A DNA stretch of 64,000 bases from Amnibacterium flavum (GCF_003097495.1 NZ_QEOP01000002.1:806001-870000), one strand, 5' to 3'; shown: positions 38,078 through 49,177, numbered from the stretch's first letter. Notes: generated by a model not told the origin, from the letters alone. Translations and numbers: made by a program.

Positions 38078-39300
38078 CGAGCGACACCCGCACCAGCCTG
38101 CAGGAGCAGGGGCCGTACTTCGGCGCCTACGGCGGACGGTACGTCCCCGAGTCCCTCATCGCCGCTCTCGACGAGCTCACCGAGGCGTGGGAGGCCGCGA
38201 AGGCCGACCCCGCCTTCCATGCCGAGCTCGACGCGCTGCACCGCGACTACACGGGCCGCCCCTCGATCATCACAGAGGTTCCCCGCTTCGCCGAGCACGC
38301 CGGTGGCGCACGCATCATCCTCAAGCGCGAGGACCTCAACCACACCGGATCGCACAAGATCAACAACGTGCTGGGCCAGGCGCTGCTGACGAAGCGCATC
38401 GGCAAGAAGCGGGTCATCGCCGAGACCGGTGCCGGTCAGCACGGCGTCGCGACCGCCACCGCTGCGGCTCTGTTCGGTCTCGACTGCGTCGTCTACATGG
38501 GCGAGGTCGACACCGAGCGTCAGGCGCTCAACGTCGCCCGCATGCGACTGCTGGGGGCCGAGGTGGTCCCCGTCACCGCCGGATCCCGCACCCTCAAGGA
38601 CGCCATCAACGAGGCCATGCGCGACTGGGTGACGAACGTCGACACGACGAACTACGTCTTCGGCACCGTCGCCGGACCGCACCCGTTCCCAGCGATGGTC
38701 CGCGACCTGCAGCGCATAATCGGCGACGAGGCGCGCGAACAGGTCCTCGCGCTCACCGGCGCCCTGCCCACCGCCGTCGCGGCATGCGTCGGCGGGGGGA
38801 GCAATGCCATGGGCATCTTCACCGCGTTCATCGACGACCCCGACGTCGCCCTCTACGGCTTCGAGGCCGCAGGAGACGGTGCTGAGACACCCCGCAACGC
38901 CGCGACCATCACGAAGGGCCGCCCCGGCGTGCTCCACGGCGCGCGCAGCTACATGCTCCAGGACGAGGACGGGCAGACGCTCGAGTCGCACTCCATCTCT
39001 GCCGGACTCGACTATCCAGGCGTGGGTCCAGAGCACGCATGGCTCGCGGACCTCGGACGCGCCCAGTACCGCCCGATCACGGACACCGAGGCGATGACCG
39101 CCCTGCGGCTCCTCGCGCGCACCGAGGGCATCATCCCCGCGATCGAGTCGGCGCACGCCCTCGCGGGCGCGCTCGAACTCGGCAGGGAGCTCGGCCCCGA
39201 CTCCGTCATCCTCGTCAACCTGAGCGGCCGCGGCGACAAGGACATGTCGACGGCGGGCGCCTGGTTCGACCTCATCGACGCCGACGCGGACCAGGTGTGA
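38074..39300 (+). CDS. trpB: Tryptophan synthase beta chain
   Basis: PLP enzyme condensing indole with serine. 408 residues. [16 protein letters not shown] holds the PLP Lys. [17 protein letters not shown] and the phosphate loop [11 protein letters not shown] are intact. LSGRGDKDM ends the family. TrpB1 type. The ATG overlaps the trpC stop, and trpA starts 5 nt after its stop. Confidence 0.97.
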   Translation: MTSDTRTSLQEQGPYFGAYGGRYVPESLIAALDELTEAWEAAKADPAFHAELDALHRDYTGRPSIITEVPRFAEHAGGARIILKREDLNHTGSHKINNVLGQALLTKRIGKKRVIAETGAGQHGVATATAAALFGLDCVVYMGEVDTERQALNVARMRLLGAEVVPVTAGSRTLKDAINEAMRDWVTNVDTTNYVFGTVAGPHPFPAMVRDLQRIIGDEAREQVLALTGALPTAVAACVGGGSNAMGIFTAFIDDPDVALYGFEAAGDGAETPRNAATITKGRPGVLHGARSYMLQDEDGQTLESHSISAGLDYPGVGPEHAWLADLGRAQYRPITDTEAMTALRLLARTEGIIPAIESAHALAGALELGRELGPDSVILVNLSGRGDKDMSTAGAWFDLIDADADQV

Positions 39301-39305
39301 CCTCC

Positions 39306-40139
39306 ATGACAGACACAGCAACCTCCTCCGTCGAGAAGGCGATCGCCGACCGCCGTGCCGCGGGCAGCGGTGCCCTCGTGGGCTACCTGCCCGTCGGATT
39401 CCCCGACCTCGGAACCAGCATCGACGCCGCGGTGGCGCTCGTGGAGAACGGGGTCGACGTGCTCGAACTCGGGCTCCCGTACTCCGACCCGGTCATGGAC
39501 GGCCCCGTCATCCAGGCCGCGACCCAGCAGGCGATCTCGAACGGGTTCCGCCTCCGACACGGCTTCGAGGCGGTGCGAGAGGTCCGCGCCCGCGTCGACG
39601 CCCCCGTGCTGCTGATGACCTACTGGAACCCCGTCCTCCAGTACGGGGTCGACCGGTTCGCCGACGATCTCGCCGAGGCCGGGGGAGCCGGGCTGATCAC
39701 GCCCGACCTGATCCCCGACGAGGCCGACCTGTGGCTCGCCGCGTCCGACCGAGCCGGACTCGACCGGGTCTTCCTCGCGGCGCCCTCGTCCTCCGACGAC
39801 CGACTCCGCCACGCCGTCGAGATCAGCCGCGGATTCGTCTACGCCGTGTCGACGATGGGCATCACCGGTGCGCGGTCCGATGTCGACAAGGCGGCGCGGC
39901 TGCTCGTCGACCGGCTGCGCGGCGTCGGCGCCGAGAGCGTCTGCGTCGGAATCGGGATCTCCACTGCCGAGCAGGTCACCGAGATCCTCGGATACGCCGA
40001 CGGAGCGATCGTCGGGTCGGCTCTCGTCAACGCTCTCGCCCAGGGCGGAGTATCGGCGGCCGCCGAGCTCGCAGCGCGACTGGCCGAGGGCACCCGCGCG
40101 GCGTCCCGCAGGCCTGACGCCGGTCCGTCGGCACTGTAG
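39306..40139 (+). CDS. trpA: Tryptophan synthase alpha chain
   Basis: Cleaves indole-3-glycerol phosphate to indole, channelled to TrpB. 277 residues. VLELGLPYSDPVMDGPVIQ carries a catalytic Glu and the Asp. LLMTYWNPVLQYG and YAVSTMGITGAR follow, and CVGIGISTAEQV gives the phosphate site. ATG 39306 lies 5 nt after trpB; an in-frame GTG at 39297 would add three residues. Confidence 0.95.
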   Translation: MTDTATSSVEKAIADRRAAGSGALVGYLPVGFPDLGTSIDAAVALVENGVDVLELGLPYSDPVMDGPVIQAATQQAISNGFRLRHGFEAVREVRARVDAPVLLMTYWNPVLQYGVDRFADDLAEAGGAGLITPDLIPDEADLWLAASDRAGLDRVFLAAPSSSDDRLRHAVEISRGFVYAVSTMGITGARSDVDKAARLLVDRLRGVGAESVCVGIGISTAEQVTEILGYADGAIVGSALVNALAQGGVSAAAELAARLAEGTRAASRRPDAGPSAL

Positions 40140-40145
40140 TAGCCT
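40140..40145 (+). promoter_or_regulatory. Candidate leaderless promoter -10 (TAGCCT) for lgt
   Basis: TAGCCT begins right after the trpA stop and ends 8 nt before the lgt GTG. Only a short spacer without a strong Shine-Dalgarno is left. Confidence 0.4.
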
Positions 40146-40153
40146 CGAGGATC

Positions 40154-41164
40154 GTGACGCCGCTCAGCATCCCGAGTCCGCCCTACGAATTCCAGGGCAT
40201 CGAACTCGGCATCTTCGACATCAAGACCTATGCGCTCTGCATCCTGGTCGGCATCGTCGTCGCAGCCCTTCTGACCTCGCGCCGCCTCACCAAGCGCGGC
40301 GCCGAGCCGGGCGTCATCATCGACATCGCCCTCTGGGCCGTCGTCTTCGGAATCCTGGGCGCGCGCATCTGGCACGTCGCCACCCACCCCGCCGACTACT
40401 TCTTCGTCGAGGGCCGCAACCTCATCGACACCCTGTACAACATCGTGGCCATCTGGGAGGGCGGCAACGCCATCTTCGGCTCGCTCGTCGGCGGTGCGTT
40501 CGGCATCTGGATCGCCTCCCGCACGACGGGACTCCGCTTCTGGTCGATCGCCGATGCTCTCGCCCCCGGGCTCCTCTTCGCCCAGGCGATCGGGCGTCTC
40601 GGCAACTGGTTCAACCACGAGCTGTTCGGCCAGCCGACCGACCTGCCGTGGGGTCTCGAGATCGAGTACTCGAACTCCGCCTACCCGATCGGCCTCGCCG
40701 AGGGCACGCTGTTCCACCCGACCTTCCTCTACGAGATCCTCTGGAACGTCTTCGGCGCCGTCCTCATCCTCCTGATCGAGCGTCAGTGGCGCCTCCAGTG
40801 GGGCAAGGTCATCGCCCTCTACCTGATCTGGTACGGCTCGGGCCGCATCTGGTTCGAGTCGATCCGCGTCGACCCGAGCGAGGTCATCTTCGGTCTCCGC
40901 AGCAACGTGTGGGGCGCGATCCTCGCCGTCGCGCTCGGTGTGATCATCTGGATCGTGCAGACGAGGCGTCACCCCGGCATCGAGCCCGGCCCCTACCGCC
41001 CCGGCAAGGAGTGGGTCGCCCCCGGCAAGGCGGTAGACTCCGTCTACACCGCCTCGGATTTCGAGCACGGCGACGATGCCGAATCTCCCTCCGACCCTGC
41101 GAAGGGTGAGGGAGCAGGTGCAGGTCGTCCGCCCGCCACAAGCGGTAGCGCATCCCGACCGTAG
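40154..41164 (+). CDS. lgt: Prolipoprotein diacylglyceryl transferase
   Basis: Adds diacylglycerol from phosphatidylglycerol to the lipobox Cys of prolipoproteins such as MetQ encoded here. 336 residues, about seven membrane segments. LGRLGNWFNHELFG is the Lgt signature with the invariant Arg, Asn and Glu. Catalytic Arg is in the ARIWHVATHPADYFF region. A C-terminal cytoplasmic tail of about 60 residues is acidic and Gly-rich. GTG 40154. Confidence 0.94.
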   Translation: MTPLSIPSPPYEFQGIELGIFDIKTYALCILVGIVVAALLTSRRLTKRGAEPGVIIDIALWAVVFGILGARIWHVATHPADYFFVEGRNLIDTLYNIVAIWEGGNAIFGSLVGGAFGIWIASRTTGLRFWSIADALAPGLLFAQAIGRLGNWFNHELFGQPTDLPWGLEIEYSNSAYPIGLAEGTLFHPTFLYEILWNVFGAVLILLIERQWRLQWGKVIALYLIWYGSGRIWFESIRVDPSEVIFGLRSNVWGAILAVALGVIIWIVQTRRHPGIEPGPYRPGKEWVAPGKAVDSVYTASDFEHGDDAESPSDPAKGEGAGAGRPPATSGSASRP

Positions 41165-41214
41165 CGCCACACCGGCAGTTTTCCGCCGTCTTGCGTCGAC
41201 TCAGCGCACACCAT

Positions 41215-41232
41215 CACCCGCAAGCGCGGGTG
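41215..41232 (+). other. Hairpin in the lgt-gltB gap
   Basis: CACCCGC (41215-41221) and GCGGGTG (41226-41232) form a perfect 7-bp stem with a 4-nt loop, 50 nt after the lgt stop. There is no U tract. The rest of 41165-41337 includes an imperfect dyad around CAGACAGAAT (41247-41256) and a short palindrome ACCGATAACGGT (41270-41281) that could bind a nitrogen regulator. I see no firm promoter. Confidence 0.35.
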
Positions 41233-41337
41233 GGGCCCATTTCTGCAGACAGAATGGTGCCGAGGCCTCACCGATAACGGTGCCTCGAACATCTCTCAAA
41301 CCGCTCTCATCGAGAAACCCGTGAGGAGGGACCGTCG

Positions 41338-44300
41338 ATGAACCCGCACTCCGCTTCCCGCAGCACCACCGCATCGCGCGAGATCCCGTCGCCGTTCCGC
41401 CAGTTCTCCACCATGCCCGAGCAGTCCGGCATGTTCGATCCGACCAACGAGCGCGACGCATGCGGTCTCGCCATGGTCGCGACCATGCGCGGCACGGCGG
41501 GGCACGACATCGTCGATGTCGCCCTCGGCGCACTCCGCAACCTCGAGCACCGCGGTGCGGTCGGGTCCGACGCCGGCACCGGCGACGGTGCAGGGATCCT
41601 CACCCAGATCCCCGACGAGTTCCTCCGGGCCGTCGTCGACTTCGACCTGCCGCCCGTCGGGCAGTACGCCGTCGGACTCGGCTTCCTGCCGACCGGTGAG
41701 GCGGAGCGCGCCGCGCTCAAGTCCGCGGTCGAGCGGATCGCCGACGAGGAGAGCCTCACCGTGCTCGGCTGGCGCGAGGTCCCGCACGAGCCCGACGAGA
41801 TCGGCAACCTCGCGCGCGGCGCCATGCCCGCGTTCGAGCAGGTCTTCGTCGCGAGCCAGCGCCACGACGTCTCGGGCGTGCCGTTCGAGGGCCTCGCGCT
41901 CGACCGTCAGGTCTACCGCCTGCGCAAGCGGGCGGAGCGCGAGCAGGGCGCCTTCTTCTGCTCCCTCTCCTCCCGCACCCTCGTCTACAAGGGCATGGTG
42001 ACGACGCTCCAGCTCGAGCCGTTCTACCCCGACCTGTCCGACGAGCGCTTCGCGACCAAGCTCGCGCTCGTGCACTCCCGCTACTCGACCAACACGTTCC
42101 CGTCCTGGCCGCTTGCCCAGCCGTTCCGCGTCATCGCCCACAACGGCGAGATCAACACGGTCCAGGGCAACCGCAACTGGATGCGCGCGCGCCAGTCCCA
42201 GCTCGAGAGCGAGCTGATCGGCGACATGGCGCCGCTGCTCCCGATCGTCACCCCGGGTGCGAGCGACTCCGCCTCGTTCGACGAGGTGGCGGAGCTGCTC
42301 AGCCTGTCCGGCCGCTCGCTGCCGCACTCGATCATGATGATGGTGCCCGAGGCGTGGGAGAACAACCCCGCCATGGACGCCGAGCGTCGCGCGTTCTACG
42401 AGTACCACTCGATGCTCATGGAGCCATGGGATGGCCCCGCCGCCCTGGTCTTCACCGACGGATCGCTCGTCGGCGGAACCCTCGACCGCAACGGTCTGCG
42501 TCCCGGCCGTTTCGTCGTCACCGACGACGGACTCGTCGTCGCGGCGAGCGAGATCGGCGTGCTCGACATCGACCCCGCCAAGGTGGTCCGCAAGGGCCGC
42601 CTGCGTCCCGGTCGCATGTTCGTCGTCGACACCGTCGAGGGCCGCATCATCGAGGATGACGAGATCAAGGCCGAGCTCACCGCGCTCCGGCCGTGGGAGA
42701 AGTGGCTCGCCGAAGGTCGCATCAACCTCAAGGACCTCCCCGAGCGCGAGCACATCGTGCACACCCCGGCCTCGGTCGTGCGCCGTCAGCGCACGTTCGG
42801 GTACACCGAGGAGGAGGTGCGGATCCTTCTGACCCCCATGGCCAAGGCGGGTGCGGAGCCCCTCGGCGCGATGGGATCGGACACCCCGATCGCGGTGCTC
42901 TCCGAGCGTCCGCGTCTGCTGTTCGACTACTTCACCCAGCAGTTCGCGCAGGTGACCAACCCGCCTCTCGACTCCATCCGCGAGGCCGTCGTCACCTCGC
43001 TCGGGTCCGGACTCGGTCCCGAGCGCAACCTGCTCGACGCAGGACCTCAGCACGCCCATCAGGTCGCGCTCGACTTCCCCGTCATCGACAACGACGAGCT
43101 GGCCAAGATCCAGCACATCGACCCGTCGCCCGGAAGTGCGATGACCACCACGATCCGCGGCCTTTACCGGGTCGACGACGGCCCGCAGGCCCTCGAGCGC
43201 CGGCTCGCCGCCATGTGCGACGAGGTCGACCACGCGATCGACCACGGTGCGCGGTTCATCGTGCTCTCGGACCGCGACTCGACGAGCGACCAGGCCCCGG
43301 TGCCGTCGCTGCTGATGACCGCGGCCATCCACCACCACCTGATCCGGCGCGAGAACCGCATGAAGGTCGGCCTCGTGATCGAGGCGGGCGACGTGCGCGA
43401 GGTCCACCACGTGGCGCTGCTCATCGGCTACGGGGCGTCGGCCGTCAACCCGTACCTCGCGATGGAGACCTGCGAGCAGCTCGTCCGCAGCGGGATGATC
43501 ACCGGTGTCACGCCCGAGAAGGCCGTGAAGAACGTCATCAAGGCGCTTGGCAAGGGCGTTCTCAAGATCATGTCGAAGATGGGCATCTCGACGGTGTCCT
43601 CCTACGCCGCCGCCCAGACGTTCGAGGCCGTCGGTCTGGCGAAGGAATTCGTCGACCAGTACTTCACCGGAACCGTCACGAAGCTCGGCGGCGTCGGCAT
43701 CGACGTCATCGCATCCGAGAACGCATCCCGCCACGCGGCCGCGTACCCCACGGACCCGGCGGCGCTCGCGCACGAGCGGCTCTGGGACGGCGGCGAGTAC
43801 CAGTGGCGCCGCGACGGCCCGCCGCACCTGTTCAACCCCGACACGGTGTTCCGGCTGCAGCACTCGACGCGCAACCGGCGCTACGACATCTTCCGCGAGT
43901 ACACCGCGCTGATCGACGAGCAAGCGGAGCGCCTCATGACGCTGCGCGGACTCTTCTCGCTGCGCACCGGCGTGCGCCCCGAGGTCCCGCTCGACGAGGT
44001 CGAGCCGATCGAGAGCATCGTCCGCCGGTTCAACACCGGCGCGATGAGCTACGGCTCGATCAGCGAGGAGGCGCACGAGACCCTCGCGATCGCGATGAAC
44101 AGCATCGGCGGACGCAGCAACACGGGTGAGGGCGGCGAGGACGTCGCGCGTCTTCTCGACCCGCAGCGGCGCAGCGCGATCAAGCAGGTGGCGTCCGGCC
44201 GGTTCGGCGTCACGAGCATGTACCTGACTCACGCCTCCGACATCCAGATCAAGCTCGCGCAGGGCGCCAAGCCCGGCGAGGGCGGCCAGCTGCCCCCGGG

Positions 44301-45954
44301 CAAGGTGTACCCGTGGATCGCGCGCACCCGGCACGCGACACCCGGAGTCGGCCTCATCTCGCCGCCGCCGCACCACGACATCTACTCGATCGAGGACCTC
44401 AAGCAGCTCATCTTCGATCTGAAGCGCGCCAACCCCGAGGCTCGGGTCCACGTCAAGCTGGTCAGCCAGAACGGCATCGGCGCGGTTGCCGCGGGTGTCG
44501 CGAAGGCCAAGGCCGACGTGGTCCTCGTTTCCGGCCACGACGGCGGAACGGGCGCCAGCCCGCTCAACTCGCTCAAGCACGCGGGCACGCCGTGGGAACT
44601 CGGCCTCGCCGAGACCCAGCAGACCCTCATGCTCAACGGTCTGCGCGAGCGGGTCGTGGTGCAGGTCGACGGTCAGATGAAGACCGGGCGCGACGTGATC
44701 GTCGCAGCCCTGCTCGGCGCGGAGGAGTATGGTTTCGCGACCGCTCCTCTCGTCGTCGAGGGCTGCATCCTCATGCGCGTCTGCCACCTCGACACCTGCC
44801 CCGTCGGCGTAGCGACCCAGAACCCCGAGCTGCGCAAGCGGTTCACGGGCAAGCCCGAGTTCGTCGTCAACTTCTTCGAGTTCCTCGCGCAGGAGGTGCG
44901 CGAGTGGCTGTCGAAGCTCGGCTACCGCTCGCTCGACGAGATCATCGGGCGCAACGACCTGCTCGACGTGCACCGCGCCATGGCGCACTGGAAGGCCGAC
45001 GGTCTCGACCTCGAGCCGATCCTGGTCGGCCCGGAGTTCTCCGCCGAGGAGCCGCGCATCGGTCGCGTCGCGCAGGACCACGAGCTCGACGAGCACTTCG
45101 ACAACCTGCTCATCCGGCGCGCAGCCGACGTCCTCGACCACGGGGGCGAGTTCTCGATCGACCTGCCCATCCGCAACACCGAGCGTGCGGTTGGCACGAT
45201 GCTCGGACACGAGGTGACGAAGCGCCACGGTGAGCACGGTCTGCCCGACGGGTCGATCGACGTCACCCTGCGCGGATCCGCCGGGCAGTCGCTCGGCGCG
45301 TTCGTCCCCGGCGGGATCACCCTCCGCCTCATCGGCGACAGCAACGACTACGTCGGCAAGGGACTCTCGGGCGGGCGCATCGTGCTCCGCCCGGCCGAGA
45401 CCGCGGGCTTCGTCGCCGAGGAGAACGTCATCGCCGGGAACGTCATCGGCTACGGCGCCACCCAGGGCAGCATGTTCATCCGCGGGATCGTGGGGGAGCG
45501 CTTCATGGTGCGCAACTCCGGCGCGACCGCCGTCGTCGAAGGCGTCGGCGACCACGCCCTCGAGTACATGACCGGTGGTCTCGTCCTCATCCTCGGCTCC
45601 ACCGGGCGCAACCTGGGCGCCGGCATGTCCGGCGGCACCGCGTACGTGCACCGACTCCGCACCGAGGACGTCAACCGCGACGCCCTGTCGGAGGGCGAGC
45701 TCGAGCTGCGCGAACTCGACTCCGCCGACCTCGAGATCGTGCGCGACCTGCTCAGCGAGCACCTCGCCGAGACCGGGTCCGCCGTCGCGGAGCGCATGCT
45801 CGCCGACTTCGAGACCGCGGCCACCGAGTTCGTGAAGGTCCTGCCGCGCGACTACGCGGCGGTTCTCGCGACCCGCAGCGACGCCGTCGCCGAGGGACTC
45901 GACCCGGACGGCGACGTCGTCTGGACCCGCATCCTGGAGGTGACCGGTGGCTGA
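41338..45954 (+). CDS. gltB: Glutamate synthase (NADPH) large subunit
   Basis: Transfers the glutamine amide to 2-oxoglutarate. 1538 residues. Cys in ERDACGLAM (near residue 41) becomes the N-terminal nucleophile after removal of a propeptide of about 40 residues. A class II glutaminase domain, central domain, FMN TIM barrel (about 850-1200; [30 protein letters not shown]) and C-terminal GXGXG beta-helix follow. The 3Fe-4S cluster Cys are in [11 protein letters not shown] together with the Cys six residues before. ATG 41338 has GAGGAGGGA upstream. gltD lies 68 nt downstream. Confidence 0.97.
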   Translation: MNPHSASRSTTASREIPSPFRQFSTMPEQSGMFDPTNERDACGLAMVATMRGTAGHDIVDVALGALRNLEHRGAVGSDAGTGDGAGILTQIPDEFLRAVVDFDLPPVGQYAVGLGFLPTGEAERAALKSAVERIADEESLTVLGWREVPHEPDEIGNLARGAMPAFEQVFVASQRHDVSGVPFEGLALDRQVYRLRKRAEREQGAFFCSLSSRTLVYKGMVTTLQLEPFYPDLSDERFATKLALVHSRYSTNTFPSWPLAQPFRVIAHNGEINTVQGNRNWMRARQSQLESELIGDMAPLLPIVTPGASDSASFDEVAELLSLSGRSLPHSIMMMVPEAWENNPAMDAERRAFYEYHSMLMEPWDGPAALVFTDGSLVGGTLDRNGLRPGRFVVTDDGLVVAASEIGVLDIDPAKVVRKGRLRPGRMFVVDTVEGRIIEDDEIKAELTALRPWEKWLAEGRINLKDLPEREHIVHTPASVVRRQRTFGYTEEEVRILLTPMAKAGAEPLGAMGSDTPIAVLSERPRLLFDYFTQQFAQVTNPPLDSIREAVVTSLGSGLGPERNLLDAGPQHAHQVALDFPVIDNDELAKIQHIDPSPGSAMTTTIRGLYRVDDGPQALERRLAAMCDEVDHAIDHGARFIVLSDRDSTSDQAPVPSLLMTAAIHHHLIRRENRMKVGLVIEAGDVREVHHVALLIGYGASAVNPYLAMETCEQLVRSGMITGVTPEKAVKNVIKALGKGVLKIMSKMGISTVSSYAAAQTFEAVGLAKEFVDQYFTGTVTKLGGVGIDVIASENASRHAAAYPTDPAALAHERLWDGGEYQWRRDGPPHLFNPDTVFRLQHSTRNRRYDIFREYTALIDEQAERLMTLRGLFSLRTGVRPEVPLDEVEPIESIVRRFNTGAMSYGSISEEAHETLAIAMNSIGGRSNTGEGGEDVARLLDPQRRSAIKQVASGRFGVTSMYLTHASDIQIKLAQGAKPGEGGQLPPGKVYPWIARTRHATPGVGLISPPPHHDIYSIEDLKQLIFDLKRANPEARVHVKLVSQNGIGAVAAGVAKAKADVVLVSGHDGGTGASPLNSLKHAGTPWELGLAETQQTLMLNGLRERVVVQVDGQMKTGRDVIVAALLGAEEYGFATAPLVVEGCILMRVCHLDTCPVGVATQNPELRKRFTGKPEFVVNFFEFLAQEVREWLSKLGYRSLDEIIGRNDLLDVHRAMAHWKADGLDLEPILVGPEFSAEEPRIGRVAQDHELDEHFDNLLIRRAADVLDHGGEFSIDLPIRNTERAVGTMLGHEVTKRHGEHGLPDGSIDVTLRGSAGQSLGAFVPGGITLRLIGDSNDYVGKGLSGGRIVLRPAETAGFVAEENVIAGNVIGYGATQGSMFIRGIVGERFMVRNSGATAVVEGVGDHALEYMTGGLVLILGSTGRNLGAGMSGGTAYVHRLRTEDVNRDALSEGELELRELDSADLEIVRDLLSEHLAETGSAVAERMLADFETAATEFVKVLPRDYAAVLATRSDAVAEGLDPDGDVVWTRILEVTGG

Positions 45955-46022
45955 GCTCGTTCTCGTCCGGAGCGGTCCGACCGCAGGTGTCCCAAGCCTT
46001 CTTTTCCCGAGGAGTGTTCTGA

Positions 46023-47480
46023 ATGGCTGATCCGAAGGGCTTCCTCAAGGTCCAGAAGCGGGAGCTGCCGAAGCGGCGTCCCGTTCCCGTCCGCATCCAG
46101 GACTGGAAGGAGGTGTACGAGCATCAGGAGAGCGGTGAGCTGCGCCGGCAGGCGGGTCGCTGCATGGACTGCGGCATCCCGTTCTGCCACCAGGGCTGCC
46201 CGCTCGGCAACCTGATCCCCGAGTGGAACGACCTCACCTGGCGCGGCGAGGGACGGCAGGCGATCGACCGTCTGCACCTCACCAACAACTTCCCCGAGTT
46301 CACCGGCAAGCTGTGCCCCGCCCCCTGCGAGGCGAGCTGCGTGCTCGGCATCAACCAGCCTCCGGTGACCATCAAGCAGGTCGAGATGACCATCGCCGAC
46401 GACGCCTACAGCAACGGGTGGGTCGAACCGCACCCGCCGCAGCGGCTCACCGGCAAGACCGTCGCGGTCGTCGGGTCCGGTCCTGCCGGCCTCGCCGCTG
46501 CGCAGCAGCTGACCCGTGCGGGCCACACCGTCGCCGTCTACGAGCGCGACGACCGCATCGGCGGCCTCCTGCGCTACGGCATCCCCGAGTTCAAGATGGA
46601 GAAGCGCTACCTCGAGGCCCGCCTCGGGCAGATGCTCGCCGAGGGCACCCGGTTCCGCGCCGGCGTGAACATCGGCGTCGACATCACCTGGGACGACCTG
46701 CGTGCCCGGTACGACGCCGTCGTCGTCGCGACCGGTGCCACCGTGCCGCGCGATCTGCCCATCCCCGGTCGGGACCTGAACGGCATCCACTTCGCCATGG
46801 AGTACCTCGTGCAGGCCAACAAGGTCGTCGCGGGCGACGAGGTCCCCGATCAGATCACGGCCGAGGGCAAGCACGTCATCGTCCTCGGCGGCGGCGACAC
46901 GGGTGCGGACTGCCTCGGCACCGCGCACCGCCAGCTGGCCGCATCCGTCACCACCCTCGCGATCGGCAAGCAGCCCCCGCACGAGCGGCCCGAGACTCAG
47001 CCGTGGCCGACCTTCCCGACCCTCTTCGAGGTCGCGTCCGCGCACGAGGAGGGCGGCGACCGCGAGTACCTCGCCTCCACCGTCGAGTTCATCTCCGACG
47101 GAGAGGGCAACGTCAAGGGCCTGCGCGTCGCCGAGACCGAGTACCTCGACGGCCGTCGTGTTCCGAAGGCGGGCACCGAGCGTGAGATCCCCGCCGATCT
47201 CGTGCTCCTCGCGCTCGGATTCACCGGTCCCGAGTCCGATGACCTCGACACGCAGTTGCGCGTGCCGTTCGACGGCCGCGGTAACGTGGAACGCGGTGGT
47301 GACTACCAGACCAGCCAGCCGGGCGTCTTCGTCGCGGGTGACGCCGGTCGCGGCCAGTCGCTCATCGTGTGGGCGATCGCCGAAGGCCGTGCGGCTGCGG
47401 CAGCGGTCGACACGTACCTCGAAGGTGAGACCGAACTGCCGTCACCGGTACGTCCCACCGACCGCGCCATCGCGGTCTGA
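46023..47480 (+). CDS. gltD: Glutamate synthase small subunit (NADPH, FAD)
   Basis: Passes electrons from NADPH to GltB. 485 residues. N-terminal 4Fe-4S cluster Cys lie in CMDCGIPFCHQGCPLGN and in KLCPAPCEASCVLGI. FAD loop: VVGSGPAGLAAAQQL. NADPH loop: VLGGGDTGADC. GDAGRGQSLIVWAIAEGR ends the second FAD motif. ATG 46023 is preceded by GAGGAG. It forms an operon with gltB. Confidence 0.96.
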   Translation: MADPKGFLKVQKRELPKRRPVPVRIQDWKEVYEHQESGELRRQAGRCMDCGIPFCHQGCPLGNLIPEWNDLTWRGEGRQAIDRLHLTNNFPEFTGKLCPAPCEASCVLGINQPPVTIKQVEMTIADDAYSNGWVEPHPPQRLTGKTVAVVGSGPAGLAAAQQLTRAGHTVAVYERDDRIGGLLRYGIPEFKMEKRYLEARLGQMLAEGTRFRAGVNIGVDITWDDLRARYDAVVVATGATVPRDLPIPGRDLNGIHFAMEYLVQANKVVAGDEVPDQITAEGKHVIVLGGGDTGADCLGTAHRQLAASVTTLAIGKQPPHERPETQPWPTFPTLFEVASAHEEGGDREYLASTVEFISDGEGNVKGLRVAETEYLDGRRVPKAGTEREIPADLVLLALGFTGPESDDLDTQLRVPFDGRGNVERGGDYQTSQPGVFVAGDAGRGQSLIVWAIAEGRAAAAAVDTYLEGETELPSPVRPTDRAIAV

Positions 47481-47525
47481 CACCTGACTTCACTTCCCAC
47501 AAGAGCCCGGAGGACAAGACCCCGA

Positions 47526-48980
47526 ATGAGACGCGCCAAGATCGTCGCAACGCTAGGCCCCGCGACCGCGAGCTATGAGCAGATCAGAGCCATCGTGGAC
47601 GCCGGCGTCGACGTCGCCCGCCTCAACCTGAGCCACGGCAGCTATGACGTCCACGAGGGCGTCTATGCGAACGTGCGCAAGGCCTCGGAGGACAGCGGCC
47701 GCGCGGTCGGCGTCCTCGTCGACCTGCAGGGTCCGAAGATCCGCCTCGGCCGTTTCTCCGACGGGCCGCACGAGCTCGCAGAGGGTGACATCTTCAAGAT
47801 CACCGTCGAGGACATCCCCGGCACCAAGGACATCGTCAGCACCACGTTCAAGGGGCTCCCGCAGGACGTCGCTCCCGGCGACTTCCTGCTGATCGACGAC
47901 GGCAAGGTCCGCGTCGAGGTCGTCGAGACCGACGGCGTCGTCGTCACCACCAAGGTGATCGTCGCGGGGCCCGTCTCGAACAACAAAGGCATCAACCTGC
48001 CCGGTGTCGCCGTCAACGTGCCTGCCCTGTCCGAGAAGGACGAGGCGGACCTGCGCTGGGGCCTGAACATCGGCGCCGACATGATCGCCCTGTCGTTCGT
48101 CCGCAACGCCAGCGACATCGAGCGCGTGCACGAGATCATGGACGAAGAGGGCCGCCGTGTCCCCGTCATCGCGAAGATCGAGAAGCCGCAGGCCGTCGAT
48201 GCGCTCGAGGAGATCATCGAGGCGTTCGACGCCATCATGGTCGCCCGCGGCGATCTCGGTGTCGAGCTGCCCCTCGAGGCCGTTCCGATCGTCCAGAAGC
48301 GCGCCGTCGAGCTGTCCCGCCGCATGGCGAAGCCGGTCATCGTCGCCACGCAGATGCTCGAGTCGATGATCCACAGCCCCGTCCCGACCCGTGCGGAGAC
48401 CTCCGACGTCGCCAACGCCGTCCTCGACGGTGCCGACGCGGTCATGCTGTCCGGCGAGACCAGCGTGGGGGAGTATCCCGTCGTCACGGTGCAGACCATG
48501 GCCCGCATCGTCGCCTCCACCGAGGAGCACGGGCTGGAGCGCATCCCCCCGCTCGGCACCAAGCCGCGCACCCAGGGCGGCGCGATGACCCTCGCGGCAG
48601 CCGAGGTCGCCGACTTCGTCCAGGCCAAGTTCCTCGTCGTCTTCACCGAGTCCGGCGACTCCGCGCGCCGGATGTCGCGACTCCGGTCGTCCATCCCGAT
48701 GAAGGCGTTCACGACCTCCGAGTCCACGCGCGACAAGATGTCCGTCATCTGGGGCATCGAGAGCTACGTCGTCGACCGGGTGACCCACACGGACGAGCTC
48801 ATGCACCAGGTCGACGAGGTCCTCCTCCGCGAGAAGCTCGTCGAGATCGGCGACAAGGTCGTCGTCATCTCGGGATCCCCTCCTGGAATCCCCGGCTCGA
48901 CGAACGACGTCCGCGTCCACCGCATCGGTGACGCGGTCCAGGCGGTCGTCCCCGCCTGGCAGAACGGCCACGCCGACTGA
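47526..48980 (+). CDS. pyk: Pyruvate kinase
   Basis: Converts PEP and ADP to pyruvate and ATP. 484 residues. RRAKIVATLGPATASYEQ starts the barrel. VDLQGPKIRLGRF opens the B domain. IAKIEKPQAVDALEEI and MVARGDLGVELPLE hold the Lys and metal Glu/Asp, and DVANAVLDGADAVMLSGETS the last active-site block. The C domain ends in VVISGSPPGIPGSTNDVRVHRIG. ATG 47526 follows GGAGGA. A strong terminator follows 16 nt after the stop. Confidence 0.97.
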   Translation: MRRAKIVATLGPATASYEQIRAIVDAGVDVARLNLSHGSYDVHEGVYANVRKASEDSGRAVGVLVDLQGPKIRLGRFSDGPHELAEGDIFKITVEDIPGTKDIVSTTFKGLPQDVAPGDFLLIDDGKVRVEVVETDGVVVTTKVIVAGPVSNNKGINLPGVAVNVPALSEKDEADLRWGLNIGADMIALSFVRNASDIERVHEIMDEEGRRVPVIAKIEKPQAVDALEEIIEAFDAIMVARGDLGVELPLEAVPIVQKRAVELSRRMAKPVIVATQMLESMIHSPVPTRAETSDVANAVLDGADAVMLSGETSVGEYPVVTVQTMARIVASTEEHGLERIPPLGTKPRTQGGAMTLAAAEVADFVQAKFLVVFTESGDSARRMSRLRSSIPMKAFTTSESTRDKMSVIWGIESYVVDRVTHTDELMHQVDEVLLREKLVEIGDKVVVISGSPPGIPGSTNDVRVHRIGDAVQAVVPAWQNGHAD

Positions 48981-48996
48981 CCCGAGAAGCCCGAAA

Positions 48997-49029
48997 AAGC
49001 GGCGGTCCCCACAAGGGGGACCGCCGCTT
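48997..49029 (+). terminator. Intrinsic terminator after pyk
   Basis: AAGCGGCGGTCCCC (48997-49010) and GGGGACCGCCGCTT (49016-49029) form a perfect 14-bp stem with a 5-nt loop. An A run precedes it; the downstream T run is weak, as is common in high-GC actinobacteria. Confidence 0.8.
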
Positions 49030-49045
49030 CGCCATTCCCGAACTC

Positions 49046-49106
49046 GAATATTCCGGGCGCATACGCACCTTCCGGCGTACGCACCCGTCCGGAACGTGCG
49101 TCCTCG
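49046..49106 (+). repeat. Third copy of the CCGG-spaced intergenic repeat
   Basis: Matches the arms of the 31569-31750 element: ATTCCGG-N6-ACGCAC-CTTCCGGCGT-N8-GTCCGGAACG with the same spacing. It lies just after the pyk terminator and runs into the next repeat at 49111. Only a single arm is present here, not the inverted pair. Confidence 0.7.
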
Positions 49107-49110
49107 CCCC

Positions 49111-49177
49111 GCCAAGGTCGGGCGTTCCGGCGCGCCGCGCACGTTGCGGCCGGCCCCGCACGCCGCAACGTGCGCGC
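49111..49177. repeat. Copy A of a 66-bp inverted intergenic repeat with a perfect 14-bp hairpin
   Basis: GCGCACGTTGCGGC (49137-49150) and GCCGCAACGTGCGC (49162-49175) pair perfectly across an 11-nt loop. Read in reverse complement, the whole 66 bp is nearly identical to 51300-51365. The two copies face each other and enclose tRNA-Leu, pdtaR and the DUF6578-like gene. Confidence 0.75.

Noticed and set aside
41296-45762. Very long open frame on the - strand opposite gltB
   Set aside because: It is the antisense shadow of gltB in high-GC DNA; residues are rich in Arg, Gly, Asp and Val without domain motifs, while gltB has full catalytic motifs.
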